Shown one piece after another: positions 1 through 9,181 of a stretch of 64,000 bases of DNA; the stretch's first letter is position 1; every line of letters starts with the position of its first letter. The stretch is from Oceanimonas doudoroffii (GTDB lineage Bacteria; Pseudomonadota; Gammaproteobacteria; Enterobacterales; Aeromonadaceae), in contig NZ_NBIM01000001.1 in the NCBI RefSeq assembly GCF_002242685.1, forward strand, positions 434,001 through 498,000, in the 5' to 3' direction. Both the position numbers and the translations under genes were made by a program. Below the pieces are notes generated by a model that was not told the origin of the DNA, did no database searches, and saw only the letters and a list, made by a program, of their open reading frames with translations.

Positions 1-1
1 G

Positions 2-421
2 CTGGGTATCCTTTTTCATACCATGTTTGGCGAAGGGGCCATATATTCCCTGTCCGGGCTGGCGTTTTCATTTTTACTGTTGTTCCCGTTTTTTATACTG
101 AGAGTCTTCGCCGGTGGTGATGTCAAACTAGGTATGGCCATTGCTACCTTTACCGGCTGGCAGCTATTCATTGAGTCCCTGCTTTATGGCCTGATGATTG
201 GCCTGCCTCTAGTGTTAATACTGGCCTGGCGTAGAGTCGGTTGGCAAGGATTTAAAACCAGTTTCAGTCGCTATATGTTGATCTTCGGCACCCGTCGTTA
301 CATGACCCCGGCAGAAAACGAGATGGCTGGATTAAAGGTGCCCTATGGTCCGGCGCTTGCCCTGGGGGCGGCCCTGGCGGTGATGCTGAACAAATACCAG
401 ATATTTACCTTGGTATCCTAG
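2..421 (+). CDS. tadV: Tad prepilin peptidase, C-terminal part (5' end outside window)
   Basis: Inner-membrane aspartic peptidase of the CpaA/TadV (type IV prepilin peptidase) family, which removes the leader of the Flp pilin and of the TadE/TadF pseudopilins. The reading frame is open from the first bases of the window, so the first ATG at 23 is probably internal and the N-terminus lies outside. The visible part has hydrophobic segments and the family's second catalytic motif GGDVK (about residues 31-35 counted from the ATG at 23). The first catalytic Asp would be upstream. It heads the Tad gene series in the same direction. The flp pilin gene is not visible and is presumably further upstream. 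Confidence 0.85.
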   Translation: MGILFHTMFGEGAIYSLSGLAFSFLLLFPFFILRVFAGGDVKLGMAIATFTGWQLFIESLLYGLMIGLPLVLILAWRRVGWQGFKTSFSRYMLIFGTRRYMTPAENEMAGLKVPYGPALALGAALAVMLNKYQIFTLVS

Positions 422-475
422 CTATCAGCTGATCAAAGTAAAACTTACAGCTTAAAAAAGAAGGAGGTAACAAGG

Positions 476-1711
476 ATGTACCTGCCTAAACCCAAAAAAC
501 TGGCCGAAACCGGCCTGACAAAGGAACTGTTGTTCCGATTGATACTGCGCCATTTGCAGGAGGAGGCCTCGCTGTCGCTGCCGGCTCTGGTCGATCGCCT
601 GTGCCTGCGGGGCAGCATCGTCGAGCCCCTGCTGCAGGAGCTGAAAACCCTACAACTGGTGGAGGTGCGCACCTCCGGCCGTATGGATGAGGCTATTCGT
701 TTTGCCCTGACCCAAAAAGGCCAGTATGAGGCTCAGGTGCTGAACGAACGTGACGGCTACATAGGTCCAGCCCCTATTCCACTGGTGGACTACAATCGTT
801 TGGTTCAGGCTCAGTCGCTGGGCGAGCATAGCATACGCCGGGAGCAGCTGGAGTTGGCCCTGGCCGATATGGTCATCAGCCCGGAGTTGGTCAATGTTTT
901 GGGACCGGCACTTAACTCACGTCGACCTCTGCTTATTTACGGTCATGCCGGCACCGGTAAAAGTTTTTTATGTCACCGCTTTAACAAGGTTTTTGATGAG
1001 CATATTTATGTGCCTCATGCCATCGCGGTGCAGAATACCATCATTCCGTTGTTCGACCCTATTTATCACTGGCGGGTGGTAGGTAATGATGACGACCTTG
1101 ATGCCCGCTATATTCCCTGCCATCGCCCACTCGTGATGGTGGGGGGCGAGCTCAAGCTCGATATGCTGGAAGTGCATTTCGACAGGCAGTCCCGTCAATA
1201 CAGTGCGCCACTGCAAATGAAGGCCAATAACGGTGTCCTCCTTATCGATGACCTGGGGCGCCAGGGCTTTTCTGCCGATGAGTTGTTTAACCGTTGGATT
1301 GTGCCGATGGAGGAAAGGCGGGACTTTCTGTCTTTGCCTAATGGTCTTCATTTTGACATTCCCTTTGAACAGATACTGGTGTTTTCCACCAATCTGGATC
1401 CGGAAAGTATTGCCGATGAAGCCTTTCTGCGCCGCTTGGGGTACAAGCTGCAGTTGCAGGCCATGCCGGAAGAACTTTACCGAAAAGTCTGGAACATGAA
1501 CCTGGAGAAATATCAGCTTTCTGCTACCGAAGCATTATTCCGCTTTATGGTGGACAAACTGCACAAAGGCAGTAACAAACCAATGATTGCCTGTTATCCA
1601 AGGGACATTCTGGGGATTGCTCGGGACATTATGCACTTTAACGGTCAGGCCGATGAACTACTGACCGAGGATATTTTAACCAAGGCCTGGCATATGTATT
1701 GTGTGCACTGA
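476..1711 (+). CDS. AAA-type ATPase of the Tad locus, function unassigned
   Basis: A 411-residue predicted ATPase. Walker A GHAGTGKS lies at residues 156-163, Walker B LLIDD at 255-259 and a sensor-like FSTNLDP near 303-309, resembling MoxR/dynein-related AAA ATPases. The N-terminal 100 residues look like a winged-helix region, with short helices and no membrane segment. A strong ribosome site (AAGGAGGT) sits just upstream of the ATG. It lies between tadV and rcpC, on their strand, so it probably serves pilus assembly or its control. It is not one of the core Tad ATPases TadA or TadZ, which are both present downstream. The substrate is unknown. Confidence 0.75.
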   Translation: MYLPKPKKLAETGLTKELLFRLILRHLQEEASLSLPALVDRLCLRGSIVEPLLQELKTLQLVEVRTSGRMDEAIRFALTQKGQYEAQVLNERDGYIGPAPIPLVDYNRLVQAQSLGEHSIRREQLELALADMVISPELVNVLGPALNSRRPLLIYGHAGTGKSFLCHRFNKVFDEHIYVPHAIAVQNTIIPLFDPIYHWRVVGNDDDLDARYIPCHRPLVMVGGELKLDMLEVHFDRQSRQYSAPLQMKANNGVLLIDDLGRQGFSADELFNRWIVPMEERRDFLSLPNGLHFDIPFEQILVFSTNLDPESIADEAFLRRLGYKLQLQAMPEELYRKVWNMNLEKYQLSATEALFRFMVDKLHKGSNKPMIACYPRDILGIARDIMHFNGQADELLTEDILTKAWHMYCVH

Positions 1712-1756
1712 CTATACTTCCAGCGCGGATTCATTCAGCTAACCAAGGATTCGGTT

Positions 1757-2551
1757 ATGAAAACACGTACTCTGCTATTGTTTGTTCTGTCCGTTGGCTT
1801 TGGGGTGGCGGCGGCCATCATGGCCAACAATTGGCTCAATCAGCAAAGCCGGGCGGCGCAGGCCAGGGCTGAAGGTGACACTACTCAGGTGGTTGTGGCG
1901 GCGGTAGACCTGGTGCCCGGTGCTCCCATTGAGCCCATTCATGTACAACTCAAAGACATCGACAGCCGTCTGGTTCCGCCTGGTGCGCTCACCAACCTGG
2001 AAGAAGTTAAAAACATGGTGGCCAAGAACAATCTCTACCGGGGCGATGTGCTGCGCCGGGAGCGGTTGGCGCCGGTGGGTGAGGGCAGCACCCTTTCCGT
2101 GTTGCTTGAGCCCGGTATGAGGGCGGTCACCGTGCGGGTGAACGATGTTATCGGCGTAGCCGGTTTCCTGCTGCCCGGCAACCGGGTCGATATTCTGTTT
2201 ACCGAAGGCAGCATGACCCGTACCGTGTTGAAAAACCTCAAAGTGCTGGCGGTAGATCAGACCCAGCATACCGATGAAAATCGCCCCAAACTGGTTCGCG
2301 CCGTCACCCTTGAAGTTGATCCCGAGCAGGCCGAACGACTGGTAAACGCCAGTTCCAATGGGCGAATTCAGCTGGCCCTGCGCAACCCCAATGATGCACA
2401 GGATCTGCAACTCGATACCGTGGCTGCCGTGGCCAGTGAACCACAGTCCGTGTCCGGGTCCGAACCGGCTCCCAGAGTGATACGGCCCCGTTCATCCACT
2501 GTTGATCTTATAAAAGGCACCAGCCAGCAGCAGGTGCCGGTAAAAAGCTGA
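1757..2551 (+). CDS. rcpC: Flp pilus assembly protein CpaB/RcpC
   Basis: Periplasmic Tad component of the CpaB/RcpC family, 264 residues, thought to support or gate the secretin channel. An N-terminal hydrophobic stretch (about residues 5-22) acts as signal or anchor. It is followed by an SAF-type domain (about 45-110), where VVVAAVDLVPGAPI is the typical entry. A second conserved block, RAVTVRVNDVIGVAGFLLPG, starts near residue 122. The C-terminal tail is polar and rich in Ser, Pro and Gln. It sits 45 bp after the ATPase gene and just before the secretin gene, the standard Tad order. Confidence 0.9.
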   Translation: MKTRTLLLFVLSVGFGVAAAIMANNWLNQQSRAAQARAEGDTTQVVVAAVDLVPGAPIEPIHVQLKDIDSRLVPPGALTNLEEVKNMVAKNNLYRGDVLRRERLAPVGEGSTLSVLLEPGMRAVTVRVNDVIGVAGFLLPGNRVDILFTEGSMTRTVLKNLKVLAVDQTQHTDENRPKLVRAVTLEVDPEQAERLVNASSNGRIQLALRNPNDAQDLQLDTVAAVASEPQSVSGSEPAPRVIRPRSSTVDLIKGTSQQQVPVKS

Positions 2552-2595
2552 CCATTAAACATATATTCTGACTTTTAGTGCACATGGAGGTGGCC

Positions 2596-4005
2596 ATGAG
2601 AGCCTTTTTGGGAAGCGTATTAGGGTTAACACTGCTGGTGGCTACCGGCCCGGTAATGGCCGGTGGCAGCATGAACGAGGCGGGTAACGAAATGCAGTTG
2701 CCCATTCATAAATCCCGCTCACTTATGCTCGACCGGCCCGCCAGCCGGGTGTCGGTGGGCAACCCGGCCATTGCCGATGTGTTGGTGCTGCAGGACAGGG
2801 AGCTTTACCTGGTGGGCAAGTCGCTCGGCCACACCAACCTGATGGTGTGGGACATGAACGACAACCTGATGCAGGTATACGACATTGAAGTAAGCCACGA
2901 TCTGCAGGGGCTGAAAGAGCGCCTGTACCGTTTTCTGCCCAACGAGCCCATTCAGGTGCACACCTCCCAGGGGCAGTTGGTGGTCAGCGGTGAGGTGTCC
3001 AACCTCGACCGGCTCAACGCCGCCTACGAGCTGACCCGGGGCTATGTGGTGGCTGCCGAGGGAGGCGTGGCCCGCTCCGAGGTGATGAACATGATGAGCG
3101 TGGGCGGTGGCCAGCAGGTGATGCTGGAAGTCACCGTGGCCGAGGTGGCCCGGGATACCTCCCGCAGTTGGGAATCGGCTTTTGAATTGTTGGAAAGCTC
3201 CGGTAACTGGGGCTTCTCGCTGTTGCGCGACAGCGTTGCTGATCTGGCCAGCTTTGGCACTAACACCGCCATCGGCAGTTTCTCCAGTGCCGATACCGTG
3301 TTTAATGTGGCGCTGGATCTGGCCAAGACTCGGGGTCTGGCCCGGGTGCTGGCCGAACCGCGCATTACCGCTATCAGTGGTCAGTCGGCCGAGTTTCTCT
3401 CCGGTGGTGAATACCCTGTGCCGGTGCCCACCGAAGACGGGGTGGCCGTGGAGTTCAAGGAGTTTGGGGTGGGACTCAAGTTCACGCCGGTGGTGCTGGG
3501 TAGCGGCAAGATTAATCTTAACCTGAACGTGAGTGTAAGCGAGCCGGTGGTGGCCAATTCCGCCAACGTACCGCTGTTTGGGGATATCACCGCCCTCAGC
3601 AAGCGCAGTGCCGGCACTACCGTTGAACTGGGGGATGGTCAGACCATCAGTATCGCCGGCCTGCTCAGTGAAAATAACCGGGAGCAGGTCAGTCAAATGC
3701 CTTTTGTGGGGGATATTCCGGTGCTGGGCAACCTCTTTACCAGCCGCAGCTTTGCCAAGGGGGAGTCCGAGCTGGTGATCATGGTCACCCCCCGCCTGGT
3801 GCGCCCCTTCAACAAAGAGCAGGTGACCCTGCCTACCGACGGGTTTATTGAGCCCAACGATCTCGAATTTTACCTGCTGGGTCGCATGTCGCACCGTTCC
3901 CGGGTAAATGACGGGGCTCCGACCACGGAGCAAACCGGCAATACCGGTGTTAACCCTGCCATGGGCGAGGGTGGCATGGAGCAGACCTATGGCCAGTCGC
4001 TGTAA
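2596..4005 (+). CDS. rcpA: Tad secretin CpaC/RcpA
   Basis: Outer-membrane secretin of the Tad machine, the ring through which the pilus emerges. I chose the ATG at 2596 because GGAGG ends 5 bases before it; the frame is open further up to a GTG at 2578. The protein of about 469 residues starts with a signal peptide ending near VMAGG. An N-terminal pilus/BON-like region contains LMLDRPASRVSVGNPAIADV. The type II/III secretin domain occupies roughly residues 230-420, with VAEPRITAISGQSA-like and PFVGDIPVLGNLF motifs typical of the family. It is followed at 4037 by a small lipoprotein gene. Confidence 0.93.
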   Translation: MRAFLGSVLGLTLLVATGPVMAGGSMNEAGNEMQLPIHKSRSLMLDRPASRVSVGNPAIADVLVLQDRELYLVGKSLGHTNLMVWDMNDNLMQVYDIEVSHDLQGLKERLYRFLPNEPIQVHTSQGQLVVSGEVSNLDRLNAAYELTRGYVVAAEGGVARSEVMNMMSVGGGQQVMLEVTVAEVARDTSRSWESAFELLESSGNWGFSLLRDSVADLASFGTNTAIGSFSSADTVFNVALDLAKTRGLARVLAEPRITAISGQSAEFLSGGEYPVPVPTEDGVAVEFKEFGVGLKFTPVVLGSGKINLNLNVSVSEPVVANSANVPLFGDITALSKRSAGTTVELGDGQTISIAGLLSENNREQVSQMPFVGDIPVLGNLFTSRSFAKGESELVIMVTPRLVRPFNKEQVTLPTDGFIEPNDLEFYLLGRMSHRSRVNDGAPTTEQTGNTGVNPAMGEGGMEQTYGQSL

Positions 4006-4036
4006 AACCACGAGCAGAGGAACAAGGAGAACCACC

Positions 4037-4306
4037 ATGAAACAGTTATTGCTTACCCTGCTGGCCGCCGGGGTGCTTACAGGCTGTGCCAGTGAACGTC
4101 ACTACGGGTTTGATATGGGCCAGGATATTAAGGAGCTCGATACCCTTCAGGTGCTGGATCCCGGCGCCGCTGCCCGTAACGACGGCAAATTGACCGCCCT
4201 TGCTCTAAATGGAGAGTATGGCGTGTCGTTGCATGATCAATATGTGAAAGGCGCCGAGGCCCCGGCCGAAGGCAAAACCCAGGTAACCCTGAACTTTGGT
4301 GATTAA
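4037..4306 (+). CDS. Small Tad-locus lipoprotein
   Basis: An 89-residue predicted lipoprotein. The signal peptide ends in the lipobox LTGC, with Cys17 as the lipidated residue. The rest is short and polar with no recognised domain. A longer open frame begins upstream inside rcpA, but the ATG at 4037 has the ribosome site AAGGAGA in front and gives a proper signal peptide. Its place between the secretin and TadG genes matches the small lipoproteins (RcpB/TadQ-like) that often partner secretins as pilotins in Tad loci. That role is inferred from position only. Confidence 0.75.
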   Translation: MKQLLLTLLAAGVLTGCASERHYGFDMGQDIKELDTLQVLDPGAAARNDGKLTALALNGEYGVSLHDQYVKGAEAPAEGKTQVTLNFGD

Positions 4307-4316
4307 GGAGTCATCC

Positions 4317-5639
4317 ATGAAAGCGCTGCCGACTCACAGAAAACAGAAAGGCGCCGTACTGGTTCTGGTGACGGTGGCGCTGTTCGTATTGCTCGGCTTT
4401 ACCGCCCTGGCTCTGGATGGGGGCTATTTATTACTTAATAAAACCCGGGTGCAGGATGCGGTGGACTCGGCCGCATTAAGTGGTGCCAAGACCTTGTCTA
4501 AAACGGCTGCCAATGGCAACACCCATGATGATGCTCGAGCAGCGGTCTATAACACATTGCAAACCATTTTTAATGGCGACGGTTTTAACCAGGTTGATAT
4601 CGATACCAACAATATTGCTGCGGTCACGACCATCGAGTTCTCTCATAAAGCAGTGCCCTTTGTTGTCACTAATGACAGTGTCGCCAGGTATATTCGCGTC
4701 CGGCTCAACACGGTTCCGGTTGAGCAGTTTTTATCGCAACTAATGGTTGATAATTGGCGAGTGGCATCTGCCGCCGTGGCAGGCCCTGAACAAGGTGGAA
4801 ATTCTGTAGAACAACAGGTGATTCCACTGCTGCTTTGCTCCAAGGATACGTCGGATGACCATCACGGTTTTACCCCATCCGATGATCTGACCCGTGGTGA
4901 TGTGATTGTTGTGAAAACCAACCACCATAAGAAGGCGCCGGTCGGACCGGGTAATTTTCTTGCCCTGTCTTTGGATCGCGATGGTGACGGTAGTCCGGAT
5001 ACTGGCGCCAATGACTTTGCCATGGCACTGTCCGGCGATCTCAATGTTAATTCTGTCATTGAGGCTGGAGATGTGCTGACAACAGAGCCAGGCAACATGG
5101 TTGGCAAGACCAGTGAGGGCTTGAATACCCGTTTTGGAAAAGACAAGCATGGTAATGATGTATCGGGGCCTTCTGCGGATCCAGGAGAGTCAGAAACCGG
5201 GGCTTATTATTCTGACTGCGCCATTCCTGATTTTTCCGGCCCGGTAACATTTAGTGATCTGGACTTTGGTGGTGATGTGGCTAACGGAGGAAACCTGGTT
5301 CTTCAGCAAGGGTCGGACAAATGGAGTGGGTTGCAGAGCTTTCCCGATTATTACAACGGTATTCACTCGAAAGCACCATCAACTACCCATTGTATTGACG
5401 AGCGGAGAATCGTGAAACTGCCGGTAGCAAACTGTGATGGGAATAGTACCGGAAGAAGCAATATTTCAGTGATGGATACCGTATGTATGTTCCTTAATCA
5501 GGAAGTGACAGGGCAAGGCAATAACCAATATATCGTGGCTGAAATGCTGGAAAGCTGCGACCTGGGTGGCGGCAGCGGTGGCAGCAATACGTCCGAAAGG
5601 CTGGTGCTCTACAAGGATTCAGCCAGTGGAGACTCATGA
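4317..5639 (+). CDS. tadG: TadG-like pilus assembly protein
   Basis: A 440-residue envelope protein with the TadG N-terminal signature: a short basic start, then KGAVLVLVTVALFVLLGFTA as a single membrane anchor, then ALDGGYLLLNKTRVQDAVDS, typical of TadG/TadE-like pseudopilins. The long C-terminal part is extracytoplasmic, rich in Asp, Gly and Asn, with several Cys that could form disulfides. I chose the ATG at 4317, 6 bases after AGGAG; an in-frame TTG exists at 4296. The gene overlaps tadE by 4 bases. Its base composition is lower in GC than that of the later window, a trait shared by several genes of this locus. Confidence 0.82.
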   Translation: MKALPTHRKQKGAVLVLVTVALFVLLGFTALALDGGYLLLNKTRVQDAVDSAALSGAKTLSKTAANGNTHDDARAAVYNTLQTIFNGDGFNQVDIDTNNIAAVTTIEFSHKAVPFVVTNDSVARYIRVRLNTVPVEQFLSQLMVDNWRVASAAVAGPEQGGNSVEQQVIPLLLCSKDTSDDHHGFTPSDDLTRGDVIVVKTNHHKKAPVGPGNFLALSLDRDGDGSPDTGANDFAMALSGDLNVNSVIEAGDVLTTEPGNMVGKTSEGLNTRFGKDKHGNDVSGPSADPGESETGAYYSDCAIPDFSGPVTFSDLDFGGDVANGGNLVLQQGSDKWSGLQSFPDYYNGIHSKAPSTTHCIDERRIVKLPVANCDGNSTGRSNISVMDTVCMFLNQEVTGQGNNQYIVAEMLESCDLGGGSGGSNTSERLVLYKDSASGDS

Positions 5640-6112
5640 TGAACAAACTACAACTGAACAAAAGTCAGAGTGGGCTGGCGGCCGTTGAGGCCACGCTGGT
5701 ATTGCCTTTATTGTTATTGCTGATGCTGGCCATTGGCGAATTCGGGCGACTGCTTTATCAATACAATACCTTGACCAGGGCTGTTCGGGCAGGGGCACAA
5801 ATTGAGGTGGATGCCAATAATATTTTTGATTCCTCGGCCAAAGCCAGCAGGGAGCAACGTATAACCAACCTGATTCTTTATGGAAATGTGACAGGAGGGA
5901 GTAACACCCTGCTGCCGGGCATGACGTCCGATGATATTGACTTCAACTATATGCAGAGCCCGGCAGGCAGTGGAGACTGGTATTACCAGGTTGATGTCAG
6001 CTATAACTGGCAACCCATGTTTGGTGCCAGCCTTGACACCTTTTTTGGCGATGTACTTTCCCTTTCCTTTCCTTTGAGCAGCAGTATAACCGTCAGGGAG
6101 CTGAGCCAATGA
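5636..6112 (+). CDS. tadE: TadE-like pseudopilin
   Basis: A 158-residue pseudopilin of the TadE family. After a short polar leader, GLAAVEATLVLPLLLLLMLA carries the Glu that is conserved five residues into the mature prepilin, followed by the hydrophobic helix and GEFGRLLYQYNTLTRAVRAG. TadV is expected to process it. The start overlaps the tadG stop, and the stop overlaps the next start in an ATGA arrangement, which implies translational coupling. A second in-frame ATG directly follows the first. Confidence 0.88.
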   Translation: MMNKLQLNKSQSGLAAVEATLVLPLLLLLMLAIGEFGRLLYQYNTLTRAVRAGAQIEVDANNIFDSSAKASREQRITNLILYGNVTGGSNTLLPGMTSDDIDFNYMQSPAGSGDWYYQVDVSYNWQPMFGASLDTFFGDVLSLSFPLSSSITVRELSQ

Positions 6113-6636
6113 AAACAAGGTTGCAACATTATTCAGACGGCTTCCGGCAACAAGGTACAACCACGGTCGAATTTGCCATTGTTGGTAGCCTGATATTTCT
6201 GGTGTTATTCGCCGTGCTGGAAGTTGGGCGGCTGATGTACACCTGGAACCTTCTTAATGAAGCCTCACGCAGGGCGGCCAGGCTGGCAACGGTGTGCAGA
6301 GTCCAGGAAGTGCAGAATAACACCGTGGCTAGTGCGGTGGCCAATCAGCTTGGTGGCGCCTTGCCGGGATTTACGGCCGGTAACCTTGTGTTCACCTACA
6401 TGGACAGAGACGGTGTGGTGTTGGCCGACCCGGCAGGGGCGGATGCCGATAAAACAACGGGCGGATTTATACGAGCAAGCATTGCCAACTATCGTTACGA
6501 GATGGTGTTGCCCCTGAACGTGGATTTGTCCCGGTTTGCTCCGGATTTCAGCTCGGTGCTGAGAGCTGAAAGCCTGGGTATAACACCGGATGGTAATGCA
6601 ATTTGTGATGCAACCGGGGGAGTGAGTTTGTTATGA
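6109..6636 (+). CDS. tadF: TadE/TadF-like pseudopilin
   Basis: A 175-residue second pseudopilin. TTVEFAIVGSLIFLVLFAVL shows the processed-pilin pattern (Glu at +5 and a hydrophobic helix), and VGRLMYTWNLLNEASRRAAR follows as in TadE. The C-terminal half has two Cys (in VCRVQ and AICDA) that may pair in the periplasm. Its start overlaps tadE by 4 bases and its end overlaps tadZ by 4 bases. The TadF label is based on order and similarity to TadE; the two paralogues are hard to tell apart by sequence alone. Confidence 0.8.
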   Translation: MKTRLQHYSDGFRQQGTTTVEFAIVGSLIFLVLFAVLEVGRLMYTWNLLNEASRRAARLATVCRVQEVQNNTVASAVANQLGGALPGFTAGNLVFTYMDRDGVVLADPAGADADKTTGGFIRASIANYRYEMVLPLNVDLSRFAPDFSSVLRAESLGITPDGNAICDATGGVSLL

Positions 6637-7841
6637 CAGACGCCAAAATAGTGGAGCTGGAACGAGAGGGCATGCAGACATTGCCGGCACTTTCCTGCCC
6701 GTTGCAGATGAACGTAATGGATCCGGACGAGCGGTTGTGGCCCTTACTCAAGGTAAAACTGCACAACAGCAGCCAGTTGCAGCTTAAAAAAATGAACGAG
6801 CAGGACTTTCTGCCCAAGGGGGAGCGCCAGGTACTGCTGTTGGTGGATCATCCCGTACTGGCGCCGGTTTACGATGAGCTGGAGCGCAAGGCCGGTGAAA
6901 GTCGCAGCCTTATTTTTATGGGTGATCCGGCCAACACCGCCTTGGTGCGCCGGGCCATGCGCATGGGCGCCGCCGACTTTTTGCCGCAGGAAAGCGATCC
7001 CATTGAGCTGTGGTCGGCCCTAGTGCGTATTTCCGCGAAGGTGTCCGCCAGCATCAGCCTGGCGCCGGTTACCGTGGTGGTAAACGGCAAGGGTGGCTCA
7101 GGCGCCAGTTTTGTATGCGCCAACCTGGGCCATGCCTTGCAGACCGAAGAGGAAAAAGTACTGCTGCTCGACGCCAGCCGCCATTACGGCTCCCTGGCCG
7201 ACTACCTCAACATTCGCGAAAAACAGGGCGGTTTGAATGAGGCCTTGCAGCGGGCCGGTGAAATGGATGCCATGGCGCTGGCGGGCATGGTCAGCAAGGC
7301 CCGGGTGGGCATGGACGTCATGCCCGCCTCGGTGTTGCCACTGCATGATGAAAATATCGTTAGCGCCCGTCAGTGCGCGCAATTGCTACATCTTGCGCGG
7401 GGACAATATCAGCGGATGGTGGTTGATATGTCACGCGGGCCCGAGGCCTGGAACCTGCCGCTGTTGGAAAGCGCCGAGCAGGTGGTGGTGGTCATGCAGC
7501 AAAGCCTGAGCGCCCTGCGCGAAACTATTTTCTTACTGCGGCAACTGCGCCATGAGCTGGGTATTGGCAAGGATCGCATTCTGCTGCTGGTGAATCGCTA
7601 CGACAAGAAAAAGGATGTGTCGTTGCAGGAAATAGAAAAGGCGACCGAAATTAAGCGAATCGCCACTCTGGTGAATGATTTCACCATGGCAGAAACCTGC
7701 ACCGACCTTGGACGGCTGGTCGCAGAGGAAAAACGCAATCACAAGCTGGTAGATGGCTTTAATCACCTATCCAATGCGCTACAACCCGGAGCTGAGCAAA
7801 GCGACAAGCCGGGCTTGCTTAAACGACTGTTCGGTAACTAA
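6633..7841 (+). CDS. tadZ: Tad localization ATPase-like protein CpaE/TadZ
   Basis: A 402-residue protein of the TadZ/CpaE family (MinD/ParA-like), which places the Tad complex in the cell. The N-terminal third looks like an atypical response-receiver fold (LLLVDHPVLAPVYDEL and GAADFLPQ). The ATPase-like domain begins near residue 145 with NGKGGSGAS. This is a deviant Walker A in which the final Lys-Thr is replaced by Ala-Ser, as in many TadZ proteins, so nucleotide hydrolysis may be weak or absent. The start overlaps the preceding pseudopilin gene, and tadA follows after 20 bases. Confidence 0.9.
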   Translation: MTDAKIVELEREGMQTLPALSCPLQMNVMDPDERLWPLLKVKLHNSSQLQLKKMNEQDFLPKGERQVLLLVDHPVLAPVYDELERKAGESRSLIFMGDPANTALVRRAMRMGAADFLPQESDPIELWSALVRISAKVSASISLAPVTVVVNGKGGSGASFVCANLGHALQTEEEKVLLLDASRHYGSLADYLNIREKQGGLNEALQRAGEMDAMALAGMVSKARVGMDVMPASVLPLHDENIVSARQCAQLLHLARGQYQRMVVDMSRGPEAWNLPLLESAEQVVVVMQQSLSALRETIFLLRQLRHELGIGKDRILLLVNRYDKKKDVSLQEIEKATEIKRIATLVNDFTMAETCTDLGRLVAEEKRNHKLVDGFNHLSNALQPGAEQSDKPGLLKRLFGN

Positions 7842-7861
7842 TCGAACAAAGGGGGTCACGG

Positions 7862-9169
7862 ATGAACCTTGAAGACTATATCCTCAGCCAGGAAGAAGAA
7901 GGACACAAACAGCGTTTGCACGGCAAGCTGATGGACATGCTTGATTTACCCATGCTGCAAACCATTTCCAGGGAGCAAGCGGCGGAGCAGATTGAGCGAT
8001 TGTGCCATCAGCTAATGCAGGACTCGCCGGTGCCGCTTTCGATGAACTCGCGCCAGAAAGTTGTGAGCCAAATTCTCGACGAGGTACTGGGGCTGGGCCC
8101 TTTGGAGCCGCTACTGGCCGATGTCGGCATTGCCGATATTATGGTAAACGGGGCCAAAAGCATTTACGTGGAGCGCCAGGGACGCATAGAGCGGGTGCCG
8201 CTGACCTTTCGGAACGACGAACACCTGATGGGAGTGATTGAACGTATTGTGTCCGGTGTGGGCCGGCGTATCGACGAGCTCTCGCCCATGGTTGACGCCC
8301 GGCTTAAAGACGGCTCTCGGGTCAACGCCATCATTCCACCGTTGGCGCTGAACGGACCCACCTTGTCCATTCGTCGCTTTACCGTGGAAAAACTGGCCAT
8401 TGATACCCTGATTGACTTTGGCACCATTACCCCGGCCATTGCCCAGGTGATGGAGGCAGTGGTCAAGGGCAAGCTTAATATACTGATCTCGGGGGGGACC
8501 GGCACCGGTAAGACCACCTTTCTTAATATTCTGTCGAGTTTTATTCCCTCCAATCAGCGGATTATCACGGTGGAAGACTCGGCAGAGCTGCAGTTGCAGC
8601 AGCCACATGTGGTGCAACTGGAAAGTCGGCCCGCCAACATTGAGGGACGGGGAGAAATCAACCTGCGCGAACTGGTGAAAAACACCTTGCGCATGCGGCC
8701 AGATCGGATTGTGGTGGGGGAGGTGCGTGGCGCCGAGGCGTTTGACATGCTTACCGCCATGAATACCGGCCACGAAGGCTCGTTGACCACAGTGCATGCC
8801 AATACCCCCCGCGATGCCCTGAGCCGCCTTGAAAATATGGTATCGATGACCGGCTTCGACATGCCGGTGAAAAACATTCGTACCCAGGTGGCCTCGGCAC
8901 TGGATCTGATTATTCAGCTTGAGCGTCAGGAAGACGGCAAGCGCCGCATGATCAGTATGCAGGAGGTGCACGGCATGGAAGGGGAAACCATCACCATGTC
9001 GGAAATCTTCACCTTTGAACGTACCGGTATCGATGCCGAGGGTAATGTGCAGGGACGTCACAAGGCGACCGGGGTGATGCCCAACTTTTACGATCGGTTG
9101 GCTCGCCGGGGCATGGTGCTGCCGCGCAGCTTGTTTGGCGATGATGACTTGCACAAGGGTATTTTTTGA
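7862..9169 (+). CDS. tadA: Tad secretion ATPase CpaF/TadA
   Basis: A 435-residue type II/IV secretion ATPase that powers pilus assembly at the cytoplasmic face. GGTGTGKTT (Walker A) lies around residue 210-218. A His-box region (EGSLTTVHANTPRDALSRLE) and VVGEVRGAEAFDML (Walker B/Asp box) follow. The N-terminal helical domain contains the family's IMVNGAKSIYVERQGRIE segment. The length is normal for CpaF. It is preceded by a GGGGGTCAC-type ribosome site and sits between tadZ and tadB, the usual order. Confidence 0.96.
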   Translation: MNLEDYILSQEEEGHKQRLHGKLMDMLDLPMLQTISREQAAEQIERLCHQLMQDSPVPLSMNSRQKVVSQILDEVLGLGPLEPLLADVGIADIMVNGAKSIYVERQGRIERVPLTFRNDEHLMGVIERIVSGVGRRIDELSPMVDARLKDGSRVNAIIPPLALNGPTLSIRRFTVEKLAIDTLIDFGTITPAIAQVMEAVVKGKLNILISGGTGTGKTTFLNILSSFIPSNQRIITVEDSAELQLQQPHVVQLESRPANIEGRGEINLRELVKNTLRMRPDRIVVGEVRGAEAFDMLTAMNTGHEGSLTTVHANTPRDALSRLENMVSMTGFDMPVKNIRTQVASALDLIIQLERQEDGKRRMISMQEVHGMEGETITMSEIFTFERTGIDAEGNVQGRHKATGVMPNFYDRLARRGMVLPRSLFGDDDLHKGIF

Positions 9170-9181
9170 CGGGAGGCGCTT

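Noticed and set aside
7862..9169. Long antisense frames inside tadA, tamB, ndh and the PBP gene
   Set aside because: They are the third-position shadow of GC-rich genes and lack start signals and family features.
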